Of a stretch of DNA of 64,000 nt, positions 1 through 10,989 are shown in pieces. The position numbers were made by a program, and so were the translations under genes. Every line of letters starts with the position of its first letter. Within the stretch, counting starts at the first letter, position 1. The stretch is from Antedon mediterranea. Lineage: Eukaryota > Echinodermata > Crinoidea > Comatulida > Antedonidae. The notes below the pieces were generated by a model, which worked only from the letters and a program-made list of their open reading frames with translations, was not told where the DNA came from and did not search any database. The DNA lies in contig NC_092672.1 in assembly GCF_964355755.1 (NCBI RefSeq), positions 21,386,501-21,450,500 on the forward strand, written 5' to 3'.

Positions 1-355
1 GAGACACCATTGAGGCACCACTGAGACACCATTGCATCAACACTGAAGACACTATTGAAGATGCCATTGAGGAACCTTTGAGGCACCACTGAGACAACAT
101 TGAGGCACCACTGAGACACTATTGAAGATGCCATTGAGGAACCTTGAGGCACAACTGAGACACCATGGAGCACCACTGAGCCACCATTAAGACACCATTG
201 AGGCACCACTGACACACAATTGGGACATCACTGAGCCACCATTGAAACACAACTGATACACCGTTGAGGCAACACTGAGCCACCATTAAGGCACCACTGA
301 TACACCGTGCACCACTGAAGAACCATTGAGATAGCATTAAGTATTGTGAAGCCAA
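1..355. repeat. Degenerate minisatellite, about 22-bp unit
   Basis: Imperfect tandem copies of a unit like gaggcaccactgagacacca run from the window edge to about position 355, with point changes and indels. The array probably continues to the left of the window. Open frames across it result from the periodicity and carry no family signature. Confidence 0.85.
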
Positions 356-663
356 CCGAGTGAAGGCAAGTTATGTGGATAGTGGATAGAGATATAATAG
401 AGTAATATTAAAATTATTGTCATAATGATAAACAAAATATGATAGTGTCAAGGAAGTTGGTGATAAAGATGACATTGACGTTGAATAAATGTTTACTTTA
501 GGACAGTATATAAATGATGAATTTTTTTTTTCATTAAATGGGAAGAATATTTTCTGCCTCGTTAAATAGAACATATACCCGTTCCAGTCCATAAATATTC
601 ATTATTTTGTATAATGTTTACTGAATGTAAACTGTAAATTTTAATTCATTCCTTAATTTTACA

Positions 664-798
664 GCTTGTTCAAGATCTCTTATTCATCTGTGGATAGGTG
701 GATACGACTGGCAGTGCGACTTGGTATTCAATGGGATGTTATCAGTAATACCACAGGTAAAAACAGACATGATGAATATGACATGTTGGAAGAGGTAG
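664..798 (+). pseudogene. Possible Death-domain exon fragment
   Basis: A candidate acceptor (ttttacag, ending at 663) is followed by about 93 bases open in one frame and then a candidate donor (gtaaaa) near 756. That frame reads a segment with DRWIRLAVRLGIQWDVI, which resembles the W-x3-LA-x2-LG core of Death-fold domains. Read past the donor, the same frame runs into a stop inside the adjoining 81-bp array. The array's own open frame resembles the last helices of a Death domain, but it lies in a different phase. I infer a broken or misread Death-domain gene. Two frames are open over this short stretch, so chance is not excluded. Confidence 0.3.
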
Positions 799-800
799 AC

Positions 801-1565
801 AATGATCAAAGCATTAACACAATAGGGACGTGTTGATTTAGCTGATAGCTGGCAGCATGCAGCAGAATATCAACTACCTACAATGGTCAAGGCATTAACA
901 CAACAGGGATGTGTACATTTAGCTGATAGCTGGCAGCATAAAGCAGAACATCAACTACCTACAATGGTCAAGGCATTAACACAACAGGGATGTGTTGATA
1001 TAGCTGATAGCTGGCAAGATGCAGCAGCACATCAACTACATACAATGGTCAAGGCATTAACACAACAGGGACGTGTTGATATAGCTGATAGCTGGCAAGA
1101 TGCAGCAGCACATCAACTACCTACAATGGTCAAGGCATTGACACAACGGGGACGTGTTGATATAGCTGATAGCTGGCAACATGCAGCAGAACATCAACTA
1201 CATACAATGGTCAAGGCATTAACACAATAGGGACGTGTTGATATAGCTGATAGCTGGCAAGACGCAGCAGCACATCAACTACCTACAATGGTCAAGGCAT
1301 TAACACAACAGGGACGTGTTGATATAGCTGATAGCTGGCAAGATGCAGCAGCACATCAACTACCTACAATGGTCAAGGCATTAACACAACAGGGATGTGT
1401 TGATATAACTGATAGCTGGCAAGATGCAGCAGCACATCAACTACCTACAATGGTCAAGGCATTAACACAACAGGGACGTGTTGATATAGCTGATAGCTGG
1501 CAAGATGCAGCAGCACATCAACTACATACAATGGTCAAGGCATTTAAACACAACAGGCTTTAAAA
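801..1565 (+). repeat. 81-bp minisatellite, about 9.5 copies, protein-like unit
   Basis: The unit start ATG recurs at 802, 883, 964, 1045, 1126, 1207, 1288, 1369, 1450 and 1531, exactly 81 bases apart. Eighty-one is 27 codons, so one frame reads a 27-residue repeat with MVKALTQQGRVDIADSWQ. The frame is broken by TAG in the first unit (near 823) and at 1228. The unit resembles the C-terminal helices of a Death domain (ALxxxGRxDLA pattern), so the array may be an amplified coding fragment. I do not call it a protein-coding gene. Confidence 0.85.
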
Positions 1566-1796
1566 TAACAGGGACATGTTGATTTAGCTGATAAATCATT
1601 GTTTATTTTGATTTCTTGACACATGAAACTGAGTGCCAATGCTATATAGTGTGCATAACCATCAATATTATGATTATCAATATTATTATTATGATTAAAA
1701 GGGGCGCTTGATATATAATATAATACAGTAACAATTGGGATTATAAAACCAATTTTAACTATTAACTGGTGCGTGTGAGTTGTGTACTCGCTCTAT

Positions 1797-1998
1797 ACCA
1801 AAAACAAGATCAGCAATGCATCTTGAGATTTATAGTGGGCCGCCAAAATTTAACAAATTATTAGAATTGCATTTTAAACTGTTTAAAGATGACAAAAGGT
1901 ATCTCAATAGGACCGTATAGAATTTATTTTTACATTAAATGTAGTTTGTGACCTTAGATTAGATCTAAAAAACGTAGGGAATGGGACTTTATAATGTA
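1797..1998 (+). repeat. Dispersed repeat, copy A
   Basis: This block recurs in the same orientation at about 3240-3437. Shared landmarks are an aatgcat...gatttatag start, gggccgc, a gttt-aaagacgaaaaa-type middle and the end block aaaaaacgtagggaatggg. By eye the copies are roughly 80% identical, with small indels. They may be ends of one element or two members of a family. Confidence 0.65.
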
Positions 1999-3239
1999 AT
2001 TGACTGTTGTAGGACTTGCTGTAACTGCAGTTTTTTTGTATATAAGATGAGTCTTAGTAATTCGTGTTTTGGTGGATATCACATTCATTTAGACTAGACA
2101 AAAAGTAGTGAGCCCTCTAGCGGTCATTTGTGATTTCTGAGATTCATCGAAGCGCGACAACATCACCCGGAAATGATGTGAATTTAAAATTTTAATAGGG
2201 TTAAACTCTTTTAACCAATTGAAAGCCTTAAATTATAGTTCCTTATGAATAATTCATGACAATAATTAAAGCAAGGGTTGAAGAAGCATGTGACTTGGTT
2301 TTTGGAACAGGATAGCAGTTATGATCGTGTCAGGTAATCATTGAATTTGCTCTTCTTTTTGTTAGATTTTATACGGTTTTTATCAATAATAATATTGTAC
2401 ATTTTTACGAGACCATAAAAAAATTCCTCAATTTTTGAGTAAACGAGTGACTAAATAAAAAGTTACTATGTAATGTAAATATTCGTTTGACAAAAAATGG
2501 GCATGTTGATATTTTCAGGTATTTTTTAAATGGCGATTTAAATAGGTAAACAAATCACATGTATAACGGTGGTTTGTGCGAAGCTGGGCCTAGCCTTGAT
2601 GGTCCAACGCGTACTGTGTGTTAATCAATGCGTATAGATACACACGTAGTCGTTTAGGCCAATTTTTTACATGTTTATTTATTAATATTAGGCCCCATTC
2701 TCATTTATTTTAATTAATGTACTGAATGTACCACACTTTACAACTCTATATAAATTAGATTTTGTACTTGTATTAAATTCAAACGTTTTATGGGATTTAA
2801 AACATTAAAGACCCCTTCCCTGCAATTTTGGACGTTTTTTGGAAAATAATACATATATATCACTTTAAAAACATTAAACCATGTCATTCCTTGTCTTAAA
2901 TGTACGTTTTATGGTAAATTATGATAAAAAGTGAGAAACAATGCACTACCTAAGTAGCTCGCGGCGATCGACCTCTCGTGGACGGTCTCAGGCCTAGCCT
3001 AGCTAGGCTTAGTTTTGTAGGCCTAGCTTGTAAACATCGGTAACGTACGGACATCGTACGCTAGCTATATACCTAGCCTGACGTTGTATAGTTGCTGCAT
3101 TAATTGTCTTTCTATTTTTGCCAGACTCCGTTGATACAAATTGGGGAAAACCCGGTATTTTCGCTCAAAAGTTAGGAGTCTTCCATTTGTTTTGGCTTCA
3201 CGATCGATCGAAAAGTGGGCGAATTACAGGTGAAAAACA

Positions 3240-3437
3240 ACAATATCAATCCGCGCGCAATGCATTTTGGGATTTATAGCGGGCCGCTATAATTATTAAA
3301 ATCGATTTATTTTTCACATTTTTAACCGTTTAAAGACGAAAAAAGTTATCGCAATAGGACCATAGTATTATTTTTACATTAAATATAGTTTGTGATCTTA
3401 AATTAGATCTAAAAAACGTAGGGAATGGGGCTTTAAG
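3240..3437 (+). repeat. Dispersed repeat, copy B
   Basis: Same family and orientation as 1797-1998; both end with gatctaaaaaacgtaggga followed by atggg. No clear target-site duplication was found around either copy. Confidence 0.65.
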
Positions 3438-5371
3438 CTAGGCCTCGTAGTAGGCCTAGGACCACATGTTAGGTTTTTCAGCCTAATTTATCATGCAGTA
3501 TACCTCTAGCCCATCTTTCAAATACATATTTAAATTAAGATACTTTTTATATTTCTATATTTTTTATAGGATCTGACTCCAGAAAACATTTGCATCACTT
3601 GAAAGCGGCTATTTATGGACAGCATGTTGACATTCAAAAAAATTTGACCAGCTCTTATTAATTAAATGTCTTTTAAATTAAAGGTTTTCATTATAATGAA
3701 ATGTACGGTGACAGAAATTTAAATGATTCTCATAATTGAGGTTTCTCATAGATTTAATATTGAAGGTAAATAAATAAAGCTGTTTGTTATTCTTGCCTTT
3801 AGAAATAAACATGTTGTTAGTACTATATTATTAGGCCTAGGCCATTATACAAATTAAAACTAAAAAATACAATAATCATATTTAAGGCCTACACAGCAGT
3901 ACGTTACTTGATTTGATTTTTTTCAAATATTTAATTGATGAAATAAATGAGTTTGACTTTTCAATTAGTTGCCATTTTATTAGTTTCTGTGTGTTTTTAT
4001 TTATATTCTTAAAATAATTGTATACAACAACTTTAAAGTATTGCGAAGAAGTGATCAAATTATAGTAGGCCTATTTGTATGTTATTGTCGCTTAAAATTA
4101 TGCAGTTAAAGTATTTGATTTTAGGGTGACAGAAACGGTTAGGCAAGAAAAGAAATAAATTTGGGAATTTTGTTATGCGGTAAAAACAATTAAACATAAT
4201 TTACCCCTAATGCATGTAAATGTAGAAAACATTGCTTATGTTAGCGCGACCGAAACTCGCTACTGGGAATAGAGCCTGCAAAAGCGACGCGTACACACCT
4301 ACTCGGGCACCGGCGGAGCGCGATCGAAAGTAAATATACCCGATTTCAAATGATCATAAAATTCTTTTAAAAAATATCAACATTTTGATTTTTTGAGGAT
4401 TAAAAGTAAAGATATTGAAATTTAACATGCTATTTACAAATATGTATTTAAAAATTCGGAAACAATTTTAGCGTGATATTAAAACAAACTTTTTAGAGTT
4501 CCGCGATTTCCTACGCAGGATTTGTTTGTTTTCATTGTTAATGGGCGAATGTTACCTAAACTAGAATCGTTATAAATCTTTTAAATTTGTATTATAAGTA
4601 ATTTCTTTAGTATTCTTAGTAACATCGAATGTCTCTAATTAACTAGCAGTTATTTATACTAACTATTGTTCAATAATAAGCGTGTATGAAGTGAAAATCT
4701 ATAGTAATAATGTTCTTAGTCAGTTCGTCTCGCTCGCGTGAAGTCTTCGGGTTTCTCAATACAATTCTCAGCGGTAAGATAGGCTCGCGCTAATAATAGG
4801 CCTTACGGTGAAGATGAAAACATTTTTTCTTGTTCCTCATTAAGCATAATAAGTGAACTCTCTTGATTCATATACATAAAAATAAATTAATCACGTATTA
4901 AAAAGTTCCACGAAAATTTTCCTGACATTTTAAAGAAATCTTGATTTTAAAAGTATAAAAGAATATATTTTCGCAGTTGCCATTTTGTATCACATGACAT
5001 CAGTTAAACCAATCATACGCGACGTTTAGGCAGCAGACGTCAAAATCAGCACGATGTAAACACGAAATGGCGTCCGACGAGGAAGGATCTTCTCGCTCAG
5101 ACAAAGTAAAGTTGAAATGTTTTTTCCAAATTTACAAGCATTCAAATGAAATTATCAGTCCAATTACTGAGATTCGATGGAATAAAGTGTGGATCAGGTG
5201 CCGTTTTCGGCCACATCGACTTATATGGACTATACCATTATTATGCTAGGGGTGTGGTGTATTATGTTTTATGTATAGAAGGGTGTCTATTGAATGGGAA
5301 GACAATACGATTGTTCTGTTATGTAACCTACAGTACAAACTACAAGGAACAATACAAAACATCAAAAACTA

Positions 5372-6294
5372 GCAATGCATGTACTTTTTATAAGGCATGT
5401 TATTATTAGGTACTGTGTTAGGGAATACCAAGATTTTGTAACAATATTATTTACTATAGGCCTATTAACTAAAGATATTTTAAATAAAAAAAATTTTATA
5501 GACAAATTTAATAAAGAACCATCTACTAACTGGAAAACCCATTTAGGAAAAATAATAAAACAAGTTGATCATAACGAGTGGTTTTTAAAGGCCCAAATGC
5601 AAAACGAAATTCCATCCAAAACAACGTTAACGGAATATACTATGTATAAAGGAACTCCAAACCTTGAACAATATGTGTTAGATAAAACTAATTTTAGGAG
5701 TATCAATTTAAAATTTAAAGCAAAATCAAACTCTTGAGGGTCAAGGATTATGTAAGATGTGTAGTACTAACGAAAACAGTAAACCAGTTTTTATTTAAAT
5801 GTCCTTCATTAAACTCTGTTCACTTTATGCTAGACAATTTATTCACTGAAAATGAAACATTCCTTGATTTTTATTGTAAAAAATATTTAATGAAAGCATG
5901 GGTTACTAGATCTACAATGTTATCAGCATTACCTCTCTCAACTAATTGATTATAGTAAACAGAAATCCAGTAAACAAGCTACAGACATCTCTATGAGGAT
6001 GTATCTGTAAGTTTGATTTATTTATTAGGCCTATCAGTGTATTTTTGTTGTTCTGTTTTTATTTTTGTAGTTATATATATTGTACAATTTACATATTATG
6101 TATTTTCATACAGATCTAATTAATTAATTAGTTTACATTTTGTTTTGATGTTATGTATTAGTATTTAGAACTTTCTGGCTTATGTTATTTGTAATTTTGT
6201 CTGTAAATTGGATGCACCATTAACTGATAAATGTGTGACACCGATATAAAGGTGATTCCTATAAATAAATAAATAAATAAATAAAAACTATATA
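5372..6294 (+). mobile_element. LINE 3' fragment with AAAT tail
   Basis: A broken reading frame (5375-5737 continuing at 5734-5949 in another phase) carries a C-terminal LINE signature: a Cys-x2-Cys followed by FKCPSLN and a spaced His, after a basic run with NLKFKAK. The non-coding 3' end closes with a tandem (aaat)n tail at about 6265-6294, which is how many CR1/L2-group LINEs end. The coding part has frameshifts and lacks the polymerase core, so this is a dead 5'-truncated copy. Confidence 0.6.
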
Positions 6295-6917
6295 AGTAGG
6301 TATACTTACTTATTATATATAAAAACTAAACTAAACACTACAGTATAATCAAAAGTAAAGCATATTAAATACTAGGCCTATGTTATTCCTATCTGGATTT
6401 AAACACTTCAAATTTAGTACAATCGGATTCGAAATTAGAAAATCTTAAATACTACAATACAATCGGAATTAAAACATCCTAAATACTACAGTACAATCGC
6501 TATTAATATATCCTACTAAATACTACATTACTATCGGTTAAATTACCTAAACTCTATAATGTTGTGAAAGATGTAAAAGAATGTTGGCAAATGCATTCTA
6601 ATCGGCCCAATCATAGCGGTAGATAAATCATATTTTTTATTTTCTTGAACTAAACATAAATAAAACGAAAGAAATAAGGATTGATTTTCGAAAACATAAT
6701 TGCAGGTCTGACAGTATACATTAATTAAAGTAAAGGAAGTAGAGATTGTTAACAATTATAAGTATCGGCAGTAGTGTTTGACTAAAGCTTAAATGGGTGG
6801 ACATGTTGATCGTAGTTAAGAAGTTAAATACAAGGCTGACGTACTGCTTGAGGAAACTTGGTTCTTTGGGGTAAAGCAGGATATTTGTACTATAGAATGT
6901 TTATGTTTTACTAATCA

Positions 6918-7160
6918 GTGATGTTCTATTTGGGAATATTGTATATTGGGCTAGGAATATCAGTAAGGGAATGTAAGGGGGATAAAGACCGAATTGAGAA
7001 GGTGCTGGGTAGAGCGTGGAAAGTAATTGGTTTGTCTATGCAAATGCTTGACTCGTTCTACAGCGAACGGCTTGCCGATGTATTCCATGTTATATTGGAA
7101 GACACCAATCATCCTCTTCATGGCGACATTAGCAGCTCCGTTTTGCATTCGCTATTATAA
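6918..7160 (+). pseudogene. LINE reverse-transcriptase C-terminal scrap
   Basis: The frame reads RAWKVIGLSMQMLDSFYSER followed by ILEDTNHPLHGDI. This matches the usual C-terminal pattern of LINE polymerases (K-I-I-GLP, Y-x3-R, then DP-SHPLH). It is a short remnant with no neighbouring polymerase domain, probably from a different element than the fragment ending at 6294. Confidence 0.5.
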
Positions 7161-10100
7161 CGTTTTGATGCAAACGTTGGTCAATTAGAACATGTATTTC
7201 TACACAGAAACGTTTAAAAACGTGTTTAAAACGTTTTAGAAAAACCAAACCTAAAAACACGCAATGTCAAATGCTGTGTTTTCTGGGAACAAAATGGTAC
7301 AGATTCATTGACAAAATTTTATTGTTTATTTGTTTTACTGATTACCTAATAATCAGTATGTTAAGATCTTATTAAATGTACTACTGTCATCTTTATTAAA
7401 TGTACTAATGCGTTAGGTAAATTATATTTGTAACTGGAATAAAAACTTTCTTTATATACTTTTTGTATTTATAAATCTGTAAAAATTATATAGAAATAAA
7501 GAGCCATAATATACTGCATTAAGTTGAAAACTGAAGTTTATTCTACAGCATGCAGGGCGTAGTTGTTTTCCCTTTGTTGCTGAAACATAATGCACTAAAC
7601 AAAAGAACAAAAGCAGCAGTATTTTAACACATTAACACACTCAATTAATAAATGGGACACCCCTATTTTCCCATCTTTTTATAATGGTATAGTCCATACA
7701 AGTCGAGGTGGCCGAAAACGGCACCTGATTCTAAAGTGTTGCTCTGTTCAAAGAGTTTGATAAAATTAGATGGAGACGGCAAGGAAATCGCCATACATTT
7801 GACGGAGCTTGGTATGTCTGATGAAGGTAAATCGTTTGACGATGTCGTACGCGAGCATCCAGGCTTAGGTTTTCATGCTACCTGTTACAGGCGATATACT
7901 GATACATCTCGACTAAAAAAGGTAATATTTGGTTTATTATTATCAGAATACTCTAAGAGTTAATAATATAGTTAAATGATACAGTATATAGGGTGCTACT
8001 GCACTTACTTATAGATCTATACTATATTGTGCCCTTAGTTTCTGTGCTTGGTTGTTGATTGGGCTTTCTACTACTGTAGTACCAGTACTACTAGCTACGT
8101 AGGCCATATTATATTATACAGTATATATTATTCAGTAGGCTACAAAATTAATTTTAGTTAAATACCAATATAGGCTCTATATAAGACAAAATAAAATGCT
8201 GTATAAATTAATTATACGTTGAAATTGATGTTTATTTTAGGCTGAAACAAGAGTTGCCAAAAAGAGATCCCAAGCAGGAGACAGTGAGAGCCCAGATGAG
8301 CCACCAGTTAAGAGGGCCAAGCATTTTTTGAGAAGTAGTTCAGCCACAGCAATGGTTCAAAAAGCCACAATTTTGCCAAAGAAATGTATCATTTGTAAAT
8401 TGCAAGACAAATTAGTGACGATCCAAGGCAAAAGAGGTCATGATACATTAAGAAAGGCTTTAACAGATGATGCAGGTAATTATTTGAAGAAAAAAAATTC
8501 ACTTGTTATTGTTGTTTCTCCTATCCTTGAAATTTGTAAACATATGGTTAATTAATCAATCTGCTTTCTAATCCCCATCCTATAATGAGTTTTGCAGACT
8601 CAACTGATGTAATCCAATTAGAAAACCTTCCTACTGTACAGCATAATGAGGTGTTCCAGGACATTTCTTCCATGTGAACCTTTGCTATATAGTGTAATCA
8701 TGGAGCTATACATTTGATATCTCCATGCTGTAGTTATGCATAACAAAATATCATTTCAATCATTTAGGAATTACACACTATTGCTTTTGTTGATTTGATT
8801 TATGACAGGAATGTTGCGAAAAGCTGCAGAAATGAGAGAGGACGAAAGTATTTTAAAAGACATTCGAGGCAAAAGCTGTGCTTGTATTGAAGTGCGATAT
8901 CATGACCAATGTTACAAAAACTACACCAAAATAGTTGTTAATTCACGTAAACAACATGATTCTGGAAAGTGAGTAAAACGTAACTTTCTAAAACTCTGTT
9001 GGTTTTTTTAATTTACATTTTTAATTTTTTTTTTATTTGCTTCAGTCTAAATGTTGAATTTTTAAACACCAAAATCTATAAAATATTAAAATATATTTTA
9101 ATAATACAGTATTTATTATTATTTACAGGGAATTGGAAAGTGTTTTTTTAACATATAAGCAAAGCTATAAGGTATTTTGCAGAGATGTAATTGATAAACG
9201 GTTACAGTATGGACAGGAGATACTAAGACTCGCAAAACTCCAAAAGCTTTTCATGAAATCAATTGAAAAAACAGAAAAAGTTTACTTGTCAACTATAAGG
9301 TAGGCTGTCGATCCCTTCTAAAAAACGATGAAATAATTTTGTAATATTTTTGAGATCCAGTTACTGTAATAATTTCTTCATTGTATCTGTGTTACAATTA
9401 ATTATAATCAATTAATGTGTTATTTATAGATCAGACGTGTTGAAGAAGAAGCTCAGGATGGATTATCCTAACCTAATTTTTCATTCACCCACAAGAAGGT
9501 TAGTTGCTTAGTGTGTTTATATTAAATGATTATTTCACCAGGGATAATTTAAAAAAAAAATCTTTTTGTGGATTGGTCAAACTAAATATTTTATTTATTT
9601 TTTCTTAATTAGAAATGAATCAGTTCTGGTGTACTTTAGCAATGTATCCCCTGGATTTGTGGCTGATCCATTTTTGTCATAAGGAAAAAGTACAACGGAG
9701 ACAGATGAATCATCAAAGTATGACATAGATATTCCAACTACTTCTACAACACACGAAATCTCCACTGATGGTGACAATAGAGACAAACTAAGGACTCTAT
9801 ATTTTGCAGGTACGGTTAAAATACAATAACTTGTATATATTGGTTTATTTTTAAATAACAACAATAAATGTTATTGCATAATTAAGGAAATGCTGTGGAT
9901 CAAAGAGGTGAAAGCTGTATGCACTCAAAAAACAAAACTGTTATGATAGTAAGTGGTGTCGATCATAAATGCTGTACACAATACAGTATATGCTTTATAT
10001 AAATTTATTATTACTATGTTTCATTCACCCAATGCTATAAAATGTACTTGCAGGTACGATAGTAAATAATGCCATCAAATCAAACAAAGGTATGCAGAGT

Positions 10101-10599
10101 GAATGGCCTCCAAGAGCAGCGGACATTAATGATGTTGACATATCTGAAATTGTGCCATATGAGTTGTTTAATCTAATCGCAAAGTGTGTTGGTGCTGCAG
10201 AAGATACTATACAAACCTCATTTTCAGATGTTACTGAAGAAACTCGAACGAAAATTTTATCGATATGCCAGGACATCCTGTACCTTGCTTGGAAAGGAAG
10301 AAGGCAGACTCCAAAGTCACTTGCTCTAGGATTAACTGTTCGAGTGTGAATGAGATGAGTATGAAAACAGGACAAGAGAAGAAGAAGAAGAAAAAGAAGA
10401 CAAACCAGACTATGGCATTGAAGATGATGAATTAGACTATGGTGAATTAGACTATGAGGAAGATGAATATGAAATATAGTTTATATGGTTTTGAATGCAA
10501 CAAAATCATCATAAAAAGTAACTGTAATGTAATAGGCCTACACTATAACCAATGTGAAACACTAACCATGGTTATGCAAACAGAAACTGTGAGCATGTG

Positions 10600-10985
10600 A
10601 ATAAAAAAAAGATTTAAAAAAAATGAAAACAAAATGGAAACCATGAGAATATAAATAAATAATATAACCATGAGAATATAATAATAAAAACTGTAACCAT
10701 GAGAATATAAATAAATAATGTAACCACGAGAATATAATAATAAAAACTGTAACCATGAGAATATAAATAAATAATATAACCATGAGAATATAATAATAAA
10801 AACTGTAACCATGAGAATATAAATAAATAATTTAACCATGAGAATATAATAATAAAAACTGTAACCATGAGAATATAAAGAAAAATAGTAACTATGAGAA
10901 TATAAAGAAATTGTGTAACCATTAAAAGAAATTGTGTAACCATGAGAATATAAAGAAAAATATTAACCATGAGAATAAATACAAT
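10600..10985. repeat. 56-bp minisatellite
   Basis: Alternating 29- and 27-base half-units, each beginning taaccatgagaatata, form a 56-bp unit repeated from about 10650 to 10910. Shorter related copies (gtaaccatgagaatataaag) run to about 10980. Three overlapping minus-strand open frames across it are periodicity artefacts. Confidence 0.88.
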
Positions 10986-10989
10986 TACA

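Larger units (their letters stand above)
1570..5060. other. Gene-poor stretch, no gene recognised
   Basis: I see no exon-like segment with family resemblance on either strand. The stretch holds the paired dispersed repeat listed separately, scattered AGGCCTA motifs, and GC-richer patches near 4240-4330 and 4720-4800. It is AT-rich and otherwise featureless to my reading. Confidence 0.6.
5195..7727. mobile_element. TIR-bounded block interrupting the Cys/His gene
   Basis: The sequence from 5195 (CAGGTGCCGTTTTCGGCCAC onward, about 48 bases) recurs as its reverse complement ending at 7727, with few mismatches, so the 2.5-kb block has terminal inverted repeats. It lies between the putative first exon and the next recognisable exon of the surrounding gene. 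Two LINE fragments lie inside. I could not find a convincing target-site duplication (only AT is shared), so the superfamily is undetermined. Alternatively the two arms are separate copies of one repeat. Confidence 0.55.
5067..10480 (+). pseudogene. Decayed multi-exon gene with two Cys/His modules, unknown function
   Basis: A start (MASDEEGSSRSDK, 5067) is separated by an inserted block from a series of exons with compatible splice phases: about 7728-7921, 8241-8475, 8809-8968, 9129-9299, 9430-9498, 9613-9809 and 10054-10349. All junctions use GT/AG and the phases match throughout. The protein has a CxxC (KKCIICK, exon 8241) and two modules of form H-x3-CY-x2-YT (GFHATCYRRYTD in exon 7728; RYHDQCYKNYTK in exon 8809), suggesting zinc binding. 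The last exon reads QSEWPP...DILYLAWKGRRQTPKSLALGL. I remember similar uncharacterised, often multi-copy proteins from corals, lancelets and echinoderms, but cannot name a function. Decay signs: in-frame TAA at 9680-9682, a stop at 10347 just after the conserved ALGL segment, and an acidic tail stranded in another frame (to 10480). Confidence 0.6.

Noticed and set aside
119-355. Minus-strand 78-codon frame rich in Cys, Trp and Val
   Set aside because: Lies wholly in a degenerate minisatellite; the periodic composition explains the open frame.
883-1563. Two long repeat-protein frames
   Set aside because: They are the 81-bp array read in one frame, interrupted by a stop at 1228 and with no start context. 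Kept as a repeat, not a gene.
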